Of a DNA stretch of 6,965 nt, positions 1 through 5,493 are shown one piece after another. Below the pieces are notes generated by a model that was not told the DNA's origin, searched no databases, and saw only the letters and a list, made by a program, of their open reading frames with translations. The translations under genes and the position numbers were made by a program. The stretch is taken from positions 1-6,965 of the forward strand of contig JBICHM010000150.1 of the NCBI GenBank assembly GCA_043101835.1. Reading direction: 5' to 3'. This stretch comes from JBICHM01 sp043101835. GTDB lineage: Bacteria; Planctomycetota; Phycisphaerae; Phycisphaerales; UBA1924. How positions within the stretch are numbered: position 1 is the stretch's first letter; each line of letters begins with the position of its first letter.

Positions 1-19
1 AACGCCATGGTCGGTCTCC

Positions 20-622
20 GTGGCGTTCCTCACCGAACTCTGGCTCCCCATCCTCCTCGCGAGCGTCCTCGTCTTCGTCGCCAGCAGCGTCTTCCACATG
101 GCGCTGCCGCATCACCGCACCGAGGTGAAGAAGATGCCCAACGAGGAACAGGTCACCGACGCCCTCCGCGCCGCGGGCGTCGGCGCCGGCGCCTACATGT
201 TCCCCATGCCCGACAATCCCAAGGACTGCCACACCCCCGAGATGCAGGAGAAGATGAAGCAGGGGCCCTCCGGCTGGATCACGCTCTTCCCGCCCGGCGG
301 CTTCAAGTTCGGCCAGAGCCTCGTCCAGTGGTTCATCCTCACCATCGTCGTCTCGCTCTTCGCCGCCTACATCGCCTGGGAATCCCTCGGCGCCAGCAAC
401 GACTACCTCCGCGTCTTCCAGATCACCGGCGCCGCCGCGTTCCTCGTCTACGGCGTCGGCAACATCCACGACTCCATCTGGAAGGGGCAGCCCTGGATCG
501 TCACCGCCAAGTTCACCGCCGACGGCCTCGTCTATGCGCTGCTGACAGCGGGCATCTTCGGTTGGCTCTGGCCCTCCATCGAGGCCGCCGCGAGCGGCGC
601 CGCCGGCGCACTCCCCGGCTGA
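20..622 (+). CDS. Conserved hypothetical membrane protein, four predicted helices
   Basis: Predicted inner-membrane protein of 200 residues, function unknown. Hydrophobic segments lie at about 7-25, 101-119, 131-149 and 168-186. A polar, probably soluble loop of some 75 residues separates helix 1 from helix 2. The loop starts just after helix 1 with His26 and a His31-His32 pair and holds a PNEE motif (40-43), a YMFPMP stretch (59-64) and a GPSGW motif (82-86). The last helix ends in GWLWP (181-185). The overall pattern resembles an uncharacterised family of small membrane proteins that I recall from several phyla, but I cannot name a Pfam entry. The chosen start is GTG at 20. No Shine-Dalgarno is visible and the frame stays open to the window edge, so the true start could lie upstream. 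The ATG at 7 is in another frame. The stop is 4 bases from the stop of the convergent VOC gene, leaving no room for a separate terminator. Confidence 0.8.
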   Translation: MAFLTELWLPILLASVLVFVASSVFHMALPHHRTEVKKMPNEEQVTDALRAAGVGAGAYMFPMPDNPKDCHTPEMQEKMKQGPSGWITLFPPGGFKFGQSLVQWFILTIVVSLFAAYIAWESLGASNDYLRVFQITGAAAFLVYGVGNIHDSIWKGQPWIVTAKFTADGLVYALLTAGIFGWLWPSIEAAASGAAGALPG

Positions 623-626
623 TCCG

Positions 627-1094
627 TCACACCCCCGACACCTGCACTTCGATCCCGTCGGGATCATCAAAGTACGTGCGCCCGCCGCGCAGCTTCGGCT
701 CCAGCCCCGCCGCGCGCAGCCTGCGCGCGTTCTCCTGCTGGTCATAGTTCCGAATCCCGAACGAGAAGTGGTGCAGCCCCGGCGTCTCGCCCTTGAAGAG
801 CGCGACGAAATCATCCCCCGCATCAAGGAACACGCTCGACGCGTCCCGGCTCGTCGTCGTCAACCCCAGGTGCCGTTCGTACCAGGCGCGCGATCGCTCG
901 AGGTCCGTCACCGACAGCGCGATGTGATCCACGCTGACGGCGCGAAAGGTCGGTGCATCCTGCGCCGCGCGCGCGATCCGCGTCCCCGTCGCCGCCGCGG
1001 CGCCGAGGCCCATCAGCGTCGCCACCAGCTCCCGCCGGCTCACCTCACCCCGCAGGAATCCGTCCACCACGCCGTCCGCTGTCGTCGTGCCCAT
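627..1094 (-). CDS. VOC family (glyoxalase/bleomycin-resistance fold) protein with Tat-like signal
   Basis: A 155-residue protein with one vicinal-oxygen-chelate domain. The N-terminus holds an SRREL twin-arginine-like motif (19-23), a hydrophobic alanine/glycine-rich stretch (24-36) and an ARAAQ region (41-45), so export by the Tat pathway is plausible, though the motif is not a perfect consensus. The VOC domain spans about 53-153. It opens with VDHIALSVTDLERSRAWY (His57 a candidate metal ligand), continues with GLHHFSFGI (His108/His109) and ends with DDPDGIEVQVS (Glu149). The second-strand acidic ligand expected in glyoxalase I is not obvious in the FVALFKG stretch, so substrate and chemistry are unknown. 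The start at 1094 was preferred over longer in-frame versions because a strong SD (GGAGGTGG) precedes it and the longer N-terminus is arginine-rich and unlike the family. The gene follows the antiporter by 35 bases on the same strand and is probably co-transcribed with it. Confidence 0.85.
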   Translation of the reverse strand: MGTTTADGVVDGFLRGEVSRRELVATLMGLGAAAATGTRIARAAQDAPTFRAVSVDHIALSVTDLERSRAWYERHLGLTTTSRDASSVFLDAGDDFVALFKGETPGLHHFSFGIRNYDQQENARRLRAAGLEPKLRGGRTYFDDPDGIEVQVSGV

Positions 1095-1097
1095 CGT

Positions 1098-1105
1098 CCA
1101 CCTCC
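1098..1105 (-). promoter_or_regulatory. Ribosome binding site of the VOC gene
   Basis: On the minus strand GGAGGTGG lies 3 bases before the ATG at 1094, with the GGAGGT core 5 bases away. This is the best Shine-Dalgarno sequence in the window. It decides the start codon against the in-frame upstream candidate at 1190, and shows that translation restarts independently after the antiporter stop. Confidence 0.75.
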
Positions 1106-1129
1106 GCGTTTCGCGTCGGACGAGGCCCG

Positions 1130-2617
1130 TCAGCGCTCCGCGGACCGCCCGAGGTACAGCCCCACCAGAGCCTCGTCCTCTCGCTTGCACACTACATACA
1201 CATGGTCGCCGGGTTCCAGGCGCGTGTGCCCGCGAGCCGCCAGCGCCTGCTGCCCCCGCACCACCAGCACGATCGCCGCGCCCTCCGGAAAGGGCAGCTC
1301 ACGAAGCGTCGCCCCCGCAGCCGCAACCTCCGGCTCGATCACGTACAGGCGCAGCTCGCCATCGATGTCCTGCAGCGAATGCAGCTCGAGCGCCGCCACC
1401 GGCTTCGTCTTCCGTCGCTCCCCCAGCTTCAGCCGGCGCGTCACCGGCGCGATGCTCGCCCCCGGCACGAGCGAGCTGACCACCACGATGAAGAACACGA
1501 TGTGGAACACCCGGTCGGCGTTCGGCACGTCCGCCATGATCGGGAAGGTCGCCAGCACGATCGGCGCCGCGCCGCGAAGCCCGACCCACCCCACCAGCGC
1601 GATCTCCCGCCCCGGCACGCGCAGCGCCGCAAGGCACAGCCACACCGCGAGCGGACGCGCCACCACCGCAAGAAACAGGCCGAGCGCAAGACCGATCCCC
1701 GCCACCGGGAACAGACGCGACGGGAAGACCAGCAGCCCCAGCATCAGGAACATTCCCACCTGGCTCAACCACGCCACCGCGTCCTGCACGCGCCGGATCC
1801 CGCTCTTGTAGGGCAGCGGCCCGTTCCCCAGCATCGCCGCCGTCACGAACACCGCGAGGAACCCGCTCCCGCCCACGAGCGTCGCGACGCCGAACGATCC
1901 GAACGCCGCGCCGAGCAGCACCACCGGGTACAGCCCCGCCACATGCAGGTGCACGCGACGCATCACCAGAATCAGCAGCAACCCCACCGCGCCGCCGCAG
2001 ACCGCGCCGATCACCAGCTGCGCCGCGATCCCGCCGAGCAGCGCCAGCCAGTGCGGCGTCGAGCCGCTCTGCACCGCCGCGATCGTCGCCGTCGTCAGGA
2101 TCACCGCCATCGGGTCGTTCACGCACGACTCGACCTCGATCGTCGAACGCACCTTGTCGTCCAGCCGGATCCCTCCCCCGCGCAGCACCGCGAACACCGC
2201 CGCCGCGTCCGTGCTCGACACCACCACGCCGATCAGCGCCGCTTCTTCCCACCCCAGCCCGAGCCCGCGCCCAGCCAGCGTCACCAGCAGCGCCGTCAAT
2301 CCCACGCCGACCGTCGCCAGCAGCCCCGCCGGCGCCGCCGCCCGGCGCACCGAACGCCACGAGATGTTCAGCCCGCCGTCGAGCAGAATCAGGATGAGCG
2401 CGATCGTCCCCAGCCGAAACGCCAGCTGCGCATTGTCAAACGCGATCCCGCCCAGCCCCTCCGATCCGCCCACCATCCCCAGCACCAGGAACAGCAGCAC
2501 CGTCGGCACACCCGCGCGCTCGGCCAGACGCCCGCCGAAGGCGCTCACCGCCATCAGTGCGCCGAGCACCACGAGCAGCGCCGCCGTCGTTGCAGGTTCG
2601 GTCAGGCCGAGCATCAT
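1130..2617 (-). CDS. nhaP2: Potassium/proton antiporter, NhaP2/CvrA type (CPA1) with RCK_C domain
   Basis: A 495-residue integral membrane antiporter expected to exchange cytoplasmic K+ (possibly Na+) for H+, serving pH, volume or ion homeostasis. The Na+/H+ exchanger domain covers about 10-395 with many hydrophobic helices. Diagnostic motifs are LLDGGL (78-83), SSTDAAAVFAVL (134-145), the ion-binding ESCVNDPMAV (163-172, with Asn167-Asp168) and GLRGAAPI (346-353, with Arg348). These match the NhaP2/CvrA branch closely. After a basic linker (394-405) comes a TrkA-C/RCK_C regulatory domain at about 409-490, containing LYVIEPEVAAAGATLREL and LEPGDHVYVVCK. Members of the branch from proteobacteria are often longer, with an additional C-terminal domain; this one ends after RCK_C. 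The start is the first of two adjacent ATGs (2617, 2614); no clear SD is present. It is the first gene of a probable operon with the VOC gene and is divergent from the SDR gene. Substrate ion is inferred from family only. Confidence 0.92.
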   Translation of the reverse strand: MMLGLTEPATTAALLVVLGALMAVSAFGGRLAERAGVPTVLLFLVLGMVGGSEGLGGIAFDNAQLAFRLGTIALILILLDGGLNISWRSVRRAAAPAGLLATVGVGLTALLVTLAGRGLGLGWEEAALIGVVVSSTDAAAVFAVLRGGGIRLDDKVRSTIEVESCVNDPMAVILTTATIAAVQSGSTPHWLALLGGIAAQLVIGAVCGGAVGLLLILVMRRVHLHVAGLYPVVLLGAAFGSFGVATLVGGSGFLAVFVTAAMLGNGPLPYKSGIRRVQDAVAWLSQVGMFLMLGLLVFPSRLFPVAGIGLALGLFLAVVARPLAVWLCLAALRVPGREIALVGWVGLRGAAPIVLATFPIMADVPNADRVFHIVFFIVVVSSLVPGASIAPVTRRLKLGERRKTKPVAALELHSLQDIDGELRLYVIEPEVAAAGATLRELPFPEGAAIVLVVRGQQALAARGHTRLEPGDHVYVVCKREDEALVGLYLGRSAER

Positions 2618-2660
2618 CGCCGAAGGGTATTCTCATCCCCGCGCCCGTACACTGGCGCGC
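2618..2660. promoter_or_regulatory. Divergent intergenic region between antiporter and SDR genes
   Basis: Only 43 bases separate the two start codons, so both transcripts must start within this gap or inside the opposite gene. A TACACT hexamer at 2648-2653 (4 of 6 matches to a -10 box) sits 7 bases before the SDR ATG, which would give a leaderless or nearly leaderless mRNA. No good -35 box accompanies it. Neither start codon has a convincing Shine-Dalgarno sequence. The promoter role is inferred from layout; the exact elements are uncertain. Confidence 0.35.
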
Positions 2661-3437
2661 ATGGCGCGACTCACCAACAAGACCGCACTCGTCACCGGCG
2701 CCGCACGCGGCATCGGTGAAGCCATCGCCCGCGCCTTCGCCGACGAGGGCGCCGCCGTCTGGTGCACCGACATCCGCGACGACCTCGGCGAATCCGTCGC
2801 CGCCACTATCGGTGGGGGGGCCTACCGCCGGCTCGACGTGCGCCGCGACGACGACTGGACGCGCGTCGTCAACGAACTCCTCGAAGCGCACGGGCGCCTC
2901 GACATCCTCGTCAACAACGCCGCAATCACCGGCCTCGAAGACGACCCGGCGCCCGCCAACCCCGAGCGCGAGTCGCTCGACCGCTGGCGCGCCGTCATGG
3001 CCACCAATCTCGACGGCGTCTTCCTCGGCTGCGCTCACGCCATCCGCGCCATGCGCCCCGCCGGCGCAGGATCGATCATCAACATCGGCTCCCGCTCCGG
3101 CGTCGTCGGCGTGCCCGGCGCCTGCGCCTACGCCGCCAGCAAGGCCGCCGTGCGCAACCACACCAGGTCCGTCGCCCTCCACTGCGCGCGCGAAGGCCTC
3201 GCCATCCGCTGCAACGTCATCCAGCCCGCAGCGATCCTCACCCCGATGTGGGAGCCCATGCTCGGCGACGGCCCCGATCGCGCCGAGCGCATGGCCGCCA
3301 TCGTCGCCGACTGCCCGCTCCGGCGCTTCGGCACGCCCGAGGAAGTCGCCGCGCTCGCCGTCCACCTCGCCGCCGACGAGAGCGCCTACACCACCGGCGC
3401 CGAGTGCACGATCGACGGCGGCGTCCTCGCCGGCTGA
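2661..3437 (+). CDS. SDR family NAD(P)-dependent oxidoreductase
   Basis: A 258-residue classical short-chain dehydrogenase/reductase, cytoplasmic, of normal family length. The Rossmann cofactor motif TGAARGIG is at 12-19, an acidic Asp37 at the end of beta-2 (CTDIRDD) suggests NAD(H) preference, LDV at 58-60 precedes the adenine-pocket position, and NNAA is at 85-88. The catalytic tetrad is intact: Asn116 (MATNLDG), Ser144 (NIGSRSG), Tyr157 and Lys161 (YAASK). The usual PG motif after the active site is PA here (Pro189-Ala190, in QPAAILTPMW). The C-terminus carries the common RFGTPEEVAALAVHLA and TGAECTIDGGVLAG stretches. The substrate cannot be told from sequence. ATG 2661 was chosen because the TNKTALVTG N-terminus begins at the normal distance from the glycine motif; the frame is open further upstream only as antisense of the antiporter. 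It is followed after 58 bases by the DUF6572-like gene. Confidence 0.93.
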   Translation: MARLTNKTALVTGAARGIGEAIARAFADEGAAVWCTDIRDDLGESVAATIGGGAYRRLDVRRDDDWTRVVNELLEAHGRLDILVNNAAITGLEDDPAPANPERESLDRWRAVMATNLDGVFLGCAHAIRAMRPAGAGSIINIGSRSGVVGVPGACAYAASKAAVRNHTRSVALHCAREGLAIRCNVIQPAAILTPMWEPMLGDGPDRAERMAAIVADCPLRRFGTPEEVAALAVHLAADESAYTTGAECTIDGGVLAG

Positions 3438-3444
3438 TATCCCC

Positions 3445-3455
3445 TCACCAGGTGA
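3445..3455. repeat. Perfect 11-base palindrome TCACC-A-GGTGA
   Basis: Arms of 5 bases (TCACC/GGTGA) around a single central base, starting 7 bases after the SDR stop. The size and symmetry would suit a dimeric regulator's operator or a very short hairpin. It is immediately followed by a second, larger palindrome. The sequence symmetry is directly visible; any role is inferred. Confidence 0.4.
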
Positions 3456-3456
3456 C

Positions 3457-3473
3457 GCGTTCGACACGAACGC
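3457..3473. repeat. Perfect inverted repeat GCGTTCG-ACA-CGAACGC
   Basis: Seven-base arms with a three-base centre, lying between the SDR stop and the GTG of the DUF6572-like gene, one base after the 3445-3455 palindrome. It could be an operator upstream of the small gene, or a small RNA hairpin acting on the SDR transcript end. There is no T-tract, so it is not a classical intrinsic terminator. Confidence 0.45.
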
Positions 3474-3495
3474 CCCCGGCGCGCAGACTCGCGCC

Positions 3496-3840
3496 GTGGC
3501 GCGGCGCGAGGATCCCATCCAGAACCTCGAGACCATCGATCTCGTCGGGCAGCGCACCGACGACGGCGGCGTCGACCTCGTCATCGTCGTCAGCGATGTC
3601 CTCACCGAGAGTGAGCACCACCAGGGGCTCCTCCTCGAAAAACTCGAGAACTACCTCCGGCAGATCAACAGCCCCGCGTTCCGCGCCGACCGCGGCGAGC
3701 CATCGCCCGATCGCGTCCGCATCATCGTCCACTGCGCACGTCCCCCGGCCCCCGCCATCCGGCAACTCCTCCAGAACGCCATGGCGTGGGTCGAAGAGAA
3801 CAACGCCTCCCTCGCACTCCGCGTCGAAACCCCCAGGTAA
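3496..3840 (+). CDS. Small hypothetical protein, DUF6572-like
   Basis: A 114-residue soluble protein of unknown function. The pattern NLETIDLVGQ (10-19), a strand VDLVIVVSD (26-34), then SEHHQGLLLEKLENYLRQINS (39-59), a strand RVRIIVHC (73-80) and a helix PAIRQLLQNAMAWVEENN (86-103) resembles the DUF6572 family, in which a beta-strand ending in SD is followed by an H-x-x-LLxxKLxxYL helix. I base this on recall of the family pattern only. Codon use and amino-acid composition here look genuine, whereas the opposite-strand reading at 3445-4008 is a shadow. The start is GTG at 3496; no SD is visible, as for several neighbours. It lies 58 bases downstream of the SDR gene on the same strand and may share its transcript, although the two palindromes between them argue for some separate control. 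Confidence 0.7.
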   Translation: MARREDPIQNLETIDLVGQRTDDGGVDLVIVVSDVLTESEHHQGLLLEKLENYLRQINSPAFRADRGEPSPDRVRIIVHCARPPAPAIRQLLQNAMAWVEENNASLALRVETPR

Positions 3841-3998
3841 CGCCCCGTCGCCGGAACGAGGGGGCACAGCGCCCGAGGCGTTGGGCCCGACCCCGATCGA
3901 ACTACAACCTGTGCCACTGGCGCCCACGCCCCGCGCCGCCGGCCCGCCGCCCCCGGCCGAACCCCGCGCCGCAAACCGCCGCATTCGACGCGGCCCGG

Positions 3999-4027
3999 TT
4001 CGCAACACCCCGCCGACCGGCTACTAT
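3999..4027 (+). promoter_or_regulatory. Candidate sigma-70 promoter of the RRM gene
   Basis: TTCGCA at 3999-4004 (4 of 6 to TTGACA) and TACTAT at 4022-4027 (4 of 6 to TATAAT) are separated by exactly 17 bases, the optimal spacing. The -10 box lies in one of the few A/T-containing patches of the region. Transcription would begin around 4033-4035, giving a leader of about 120 nucleotides before the ATG at 4154. Confidence 0.45.
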
Positions 4028-4050
4028 CTCCGCGTCTCCCGGTTCACAAA

Positions 4051-4068
4051 CCGCCCACTGTCGGGCGG
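4051..4068 (+). ncRNA. 5'UTR hairpin in the leader of the RRM gene
   Basis: CCGCCC (4051-4056) pairs perfectly with GGGCGG (4063-4068) around a six-base loop ACTGTC. It would lie about 15-20 nucleotides from the predicted 5' end of the mRNA and is flanked by A-rich unpaired bases. A 5'-terminal hairpin could stabilise the mRNA or act as a protein or temperature-responsive element. The pairing is visible; function is inferred. Confidence 0.4.
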
Positions 4069-4144
4069 AGTCCGAGGGTCGCCGAAGCTTTCCTCTCTTG
4101 CCCGAGTTCAAGCAGCGGCCAAAGTCTCACGGGGCAAGATGATT

Positions 4145-4150
4145 GGAGAG
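4145..4150 (+). promoter_or_regulatory. Ribosome binding site of the RRM gene
   Basis: GGAGAG precedes the ATG at 4154, with the GGAG core 5 bases away. It supports this start over any longer in-frame reading, which would extend as a low-complexity shadow through the leader. Confidence 0.7.
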
Positions 4151-4153
4151 CCC

Positions 4154-4504
4154 ATGAAGCTCTATGTCGGCAACCTTCCGTTCAGCACCACCGAAGACCG
4201 TCTGCGCGAGATCTTCGAGGAGCATGGCGAAGTCGCCAGCGCCTCCCTCGTCATGGATCGCGAGACCGGTCGCCCCCGTGGCTTCGGCTTCATCGAGATG
4301 AACGATGACAGCCAGGCCAAGGCCGCCATCGAGGCCCTCAACGGCCAGAACATCGATGGCCGTGACCTCACCGTCAACGAGGCCCGCCCGCGCGAGGATC
4401 GCGGCGGCGGCGGCTTCCGCGGCGGTCGTGGCGGCGGCGGTGGCGGCGGCGGCTTCCGCGGCGGCCGCGGCGGCGGCGGCGGCGGCGGTCGCGGCGGCTG
4501 GTAA
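4154..4504 (+). CDS. Glycine-rich RRM RNA-binding protein with RGG tail
   Basis: A 116-residue RNA-binding protein with a single RRM domain (about 2-78) and a disordered glycine/arginine tail (84-116). RNP2 is LYVGNL at 3-8 and RNP1 is RGFGFIEM at 42-49, with the aromatic residues Tyr4, Phe44 and Phe46 that stack on RNA bases present. The STTEDRLREIFEEHGEV helix (11-27) and the ALNGQNIDGRDLTVNEARP ending (61-79) are standard for the family. The tail contains two FRGGR boxes 13 residues apart and ends in RGGW. Bacterial proteins of this layout, best known from cyanobacteria (Rbp), bind RNA and are often cold- or stress-induced as RNA chaperones. A good SD, its own candidate promoter, a roughly 120-nucleotide leader with a hairpin, and a strong terminator after it indicate a monocistronic unit. 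Confidence 0.93.
   Translation: MKLYVGNLPFSTTEDRLREIFEEHGEVASASLVMDRETGRPRGFGFIEMNDDSQAKAAIEALNGQNIDGRDLTVNEARPREDRGGGGFRGGRGGGGGGGGFRGGRGGGGGGGRGGW
4415..4492 (+). repeat. Two tandem 39-base RGG repeat units
   Basis: Two 13-codon units (4415-4453 and 4454-4492), each beginning FRGGR followed by a glycine run, form the tail of the RRM protein. They differ mainly at synonymous positions and at the end of the second unit, where Arg replaces Gly. The run is almost pure GGC triplets and so is prone to length change by replication slippage. Confidence 0.7.
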
Positions 4505-4539
4505 TCAGCCCCGCGCTGCTGAACAAGTAGCCAACTGAC

Positions 4540-4572
4540 CAAAGGCCGGCGCCCTCAGGGCGCCGGCCTTTG
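4540..4572 (+). terminator. Strong terminator hairpin after the RRM gene
   Basis: CAAAGGCCGGCGCCC (4540-4554) pairs without mismatch with GGGCGCCGGCCTTTG (4558-4572) around a three-base loop, a 15-bp stem. It begins 36 bases after the RRM stop codon. On the plus strand the stem ends in TTTG, so the U-tract is short and drawn from the stem itself. The symmetry (AAA at one side, TTT at the other) could let it act in both directions. This is the most stable stem in the window. Confidence 0.85.
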
Positions 4573-4595
4573 TCATGCGCACGCGGCGCTCGAGG

Positions 4596-4628
4596 AAGCC
4601 TGCACTGAGGCTTGGCGAAGTGCAGGTT
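4596..4628 (+). repeat. Overlapping, mutually exclusive hairpins before the methyltransferase
   Basis: Two stems share bases. AAGCCT (4596-4601) can pair with AGGCTT (4608-4613) around a six-base loop. Alternatively CCTGCACT (4599-4606) pairs perfectly with AGTGCAGG (4619-4626) around a twelve-base loop, extendable by a G-U and an A-U pair to 4597/4628. The two cannot form together. The element sits between the RRM terminator and the methyltransferase start at 4677. It may be a leader switch or only the residue of a short inverted repeat; no promoter was found that would settle whether it is transcribed. Confidence 0.4.
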
Positions 4629-4676
4629 CGCCATCACCGTCGCGTGACCGCGCAGCCAACGCTACCGTTCAACACC

Positions 4677-5438
4677 ATGACCGCGCAAGCGCGCACCCTC
4701 GCCGACATGACCCCCGACGACATCCGCGCCGCCGTCGCCGAGCGCTACGGCAGAGCCGCGCGCACGCCCGCCGAGAAACTCGGCTTCCCCGTTGGACGAG
4801 CCTTCGCAGAAGCCGTCGGCTACGACTCCGCGCTCCTCGACAAACTCCCCGCCTCCTGCTCCGACTCCTTCACCGGCGCCGGCAACCCCCGCGCGCACAT
4901 CGACGCACAGCCCGGCGAGACCGCGCTCGACCTCGGCTGCGGCGCCGGGCTCGACCTCATCTGCACCGCGCGCATGCTCGGCCCCACCGGCCGCATCTTC
5001 GGTCTCGACCTCAGCCCCGACATGCTCGCCAAGGCGCAGCGCAACCTCGACGCCGCCGGCGTCGCGAACGCCGCACTCCTCGAAGCCCCCGCCGAACGCA
5101 TCCCGCTTCCTGACGCAAGTGTCGACCTCCTCACCGCCAACGGCATCGTCAACCTCTCCCCCGACAAGGACACCGTCATCGTCGAGATGGCCCGCGTCTG
5201 CCGACCCGGCGGGCGCGCCGTCTTCAGCGAGATCGTCCTCGCCGAGCTCCTCGACGCCCACGTGCGCACGACCATCGATGACTGGTTTCGCTGCATCGGC
5301 GGCGCCCTCCTCGAAGACGACCTTCTGGAGAAACTCCGCGCCGCCGGCTTCCGAACCGCGCAGATCCTCGACCGCCAGCGCAACGCGCGCACCGGCCACC
5401 CGGCGAGCCGCAGCGCCGTCATCCGCGCCGAGCGCTGA
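4677..5438 (+). CDS. ArsM-like SAM-dependent methyltransferase lacking conserved cysteines
   Basis: A 253-residue cytoplasmic class I methyltransferase. The SAM motif I LDLGCGAG is at 84-91, motif II GLDLSPDML at 109-117, and the PLPDASVDLLTANGIVNLSPDKD stretch at 143-165 is followed by RVCRPGGR (173-180). The order and wording match the arsenite methyltransferase (ArsM) family, including a GxGNP motif before the SAM domain, the xNxxxNLSxDKD motif and a WxxCxxGAL motif (203-211). In ArsM proteins the first is GCGNP and the second NCVINLS; here they read GAGNP (Ala68) and NGIVNLS (Gly156). Only Cys206 of the third motif is kept, though Cys61 lies 7 residues before Ala68. Arsenite methylation is therefore doubtful and the substrate may differ. 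ATG 4677 was chosen; GTG 4644 is an in-frame alternative, while the longer reading from 4575 begins inside sequence next to the terminator. No SD is visible. Confidence 0.88.
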   Translation: MTAQARTLADMTPDDIRAAVAERYGRAARTPAEKLGFPVGRAFAEAVGYDSALLDKLPASCSDSFTGAGNPRAHIDAQPGETALDLGCGAGLDLICTARMLGPTGRIFGLDLSPDMLAKAQRNLDAAGVANAALLEAPAERIPLPDASVDLLTANGIVNLSPDKDTVIVEMARVCRPGGRAVFSEIVLAELLDAHVRTTIDDWFRCIGGALLEDDLLEKLRAAGFRTAQILDRQRNARTGHPASRSAVIRAER

Positions 5439-5463
5439 GCCGAGCGCTTCCCTATGTATGAAG

Positions 5464-5493
5464 ACGGGCCCGGCGCGTCGGCGCCGGGCCCGT
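5464..5493. terminator. Hairpin between convergent methyltransferase and PEP-CTERM-like genes
   Basis: ACGGGCCCGGCGC (5464-5476) pairs perfectly with GCGCCGGGCCCGT (5481-5493) around the four-base loop GTCG. It starts 26 bases after the methyltransferase stop and lies 68 bases from the stop of the opposite-strand gene. Tail-to-tail placement and a 13-bp GC stem suggest a shared bidirectional terminator, although a T-tract is missing on both sides (GTGTGTGTG follows on the plus strand). A weaker 6-bp stem (5528-5533 with 5541-5546) lies nearer the PEP-CTERM-like gene. Confidence 0.7.

Larger units (their letters stand above)
3841..4153 (+). other. Non-coding leader region upstream of the RRM gene
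   Basis: This 313-base stretch has no convincing gene. All open frames crossing it are arginine/proline/alanine-rich shadows. The first 150 bases are extremely GC-rich and show nothing recognisable, including no clear terminator for the preceding gene. The second half becomes less GC-rich and contains a candidate sigma-70 promoter (3999-4027), a 6-bp hairpin (4051-4068) and, just before the start codon, an SD. The expected transcript would therefore carry a 5'UTR of about 120 nucleotides. Confidence 0.6.

Noticed and set aside
953..2719. Long plus-strand open frame of 588 codons opposite the antiporter
   Set aside because: It is full of His, Arg, Pro and Gln, has no domain, and runs antisense to a well-supported antiporter with intact motifs. 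High GC content creates such open shadows.
2436..3605. Minus-strand open frame of 389 codons opposite the SDR gene
   Set aside because: Gly/Ala/Val/Asp-rich composition typical of the antisense of a GC-rich gene; the SDR on the other strand has its full catalytic tetrad.
3445..4008. Minus-strand open frame over the DUF6572-like gene
   Set aside because: Low-complexity Gly-rich sequence without recognisable domain; the plus-strand reading has a coherent strand-helix pattern.
4401..4500. Repetitive GGC tract as a possible CRISPR or other array
   Set aside because: It is an in-frame glycine/arginine tail of the RRM protein with no spacers.
4540..4572. Inverted repeat as the end of a mobile element
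   Set aside because: A single stem with a three-base loop right after a stop codon is a terminator; there is no transposase and no partner copy in the window.
4575..4676. Longer N-terminus for the methyltransferase from ATG 4575
   Set aside because: The start lies 3 bases past the terminator stem, the added residues are Arg-rich and unlike the family, and the ArsM-like sequence begins after 4677. GTG 4644 remains possible.
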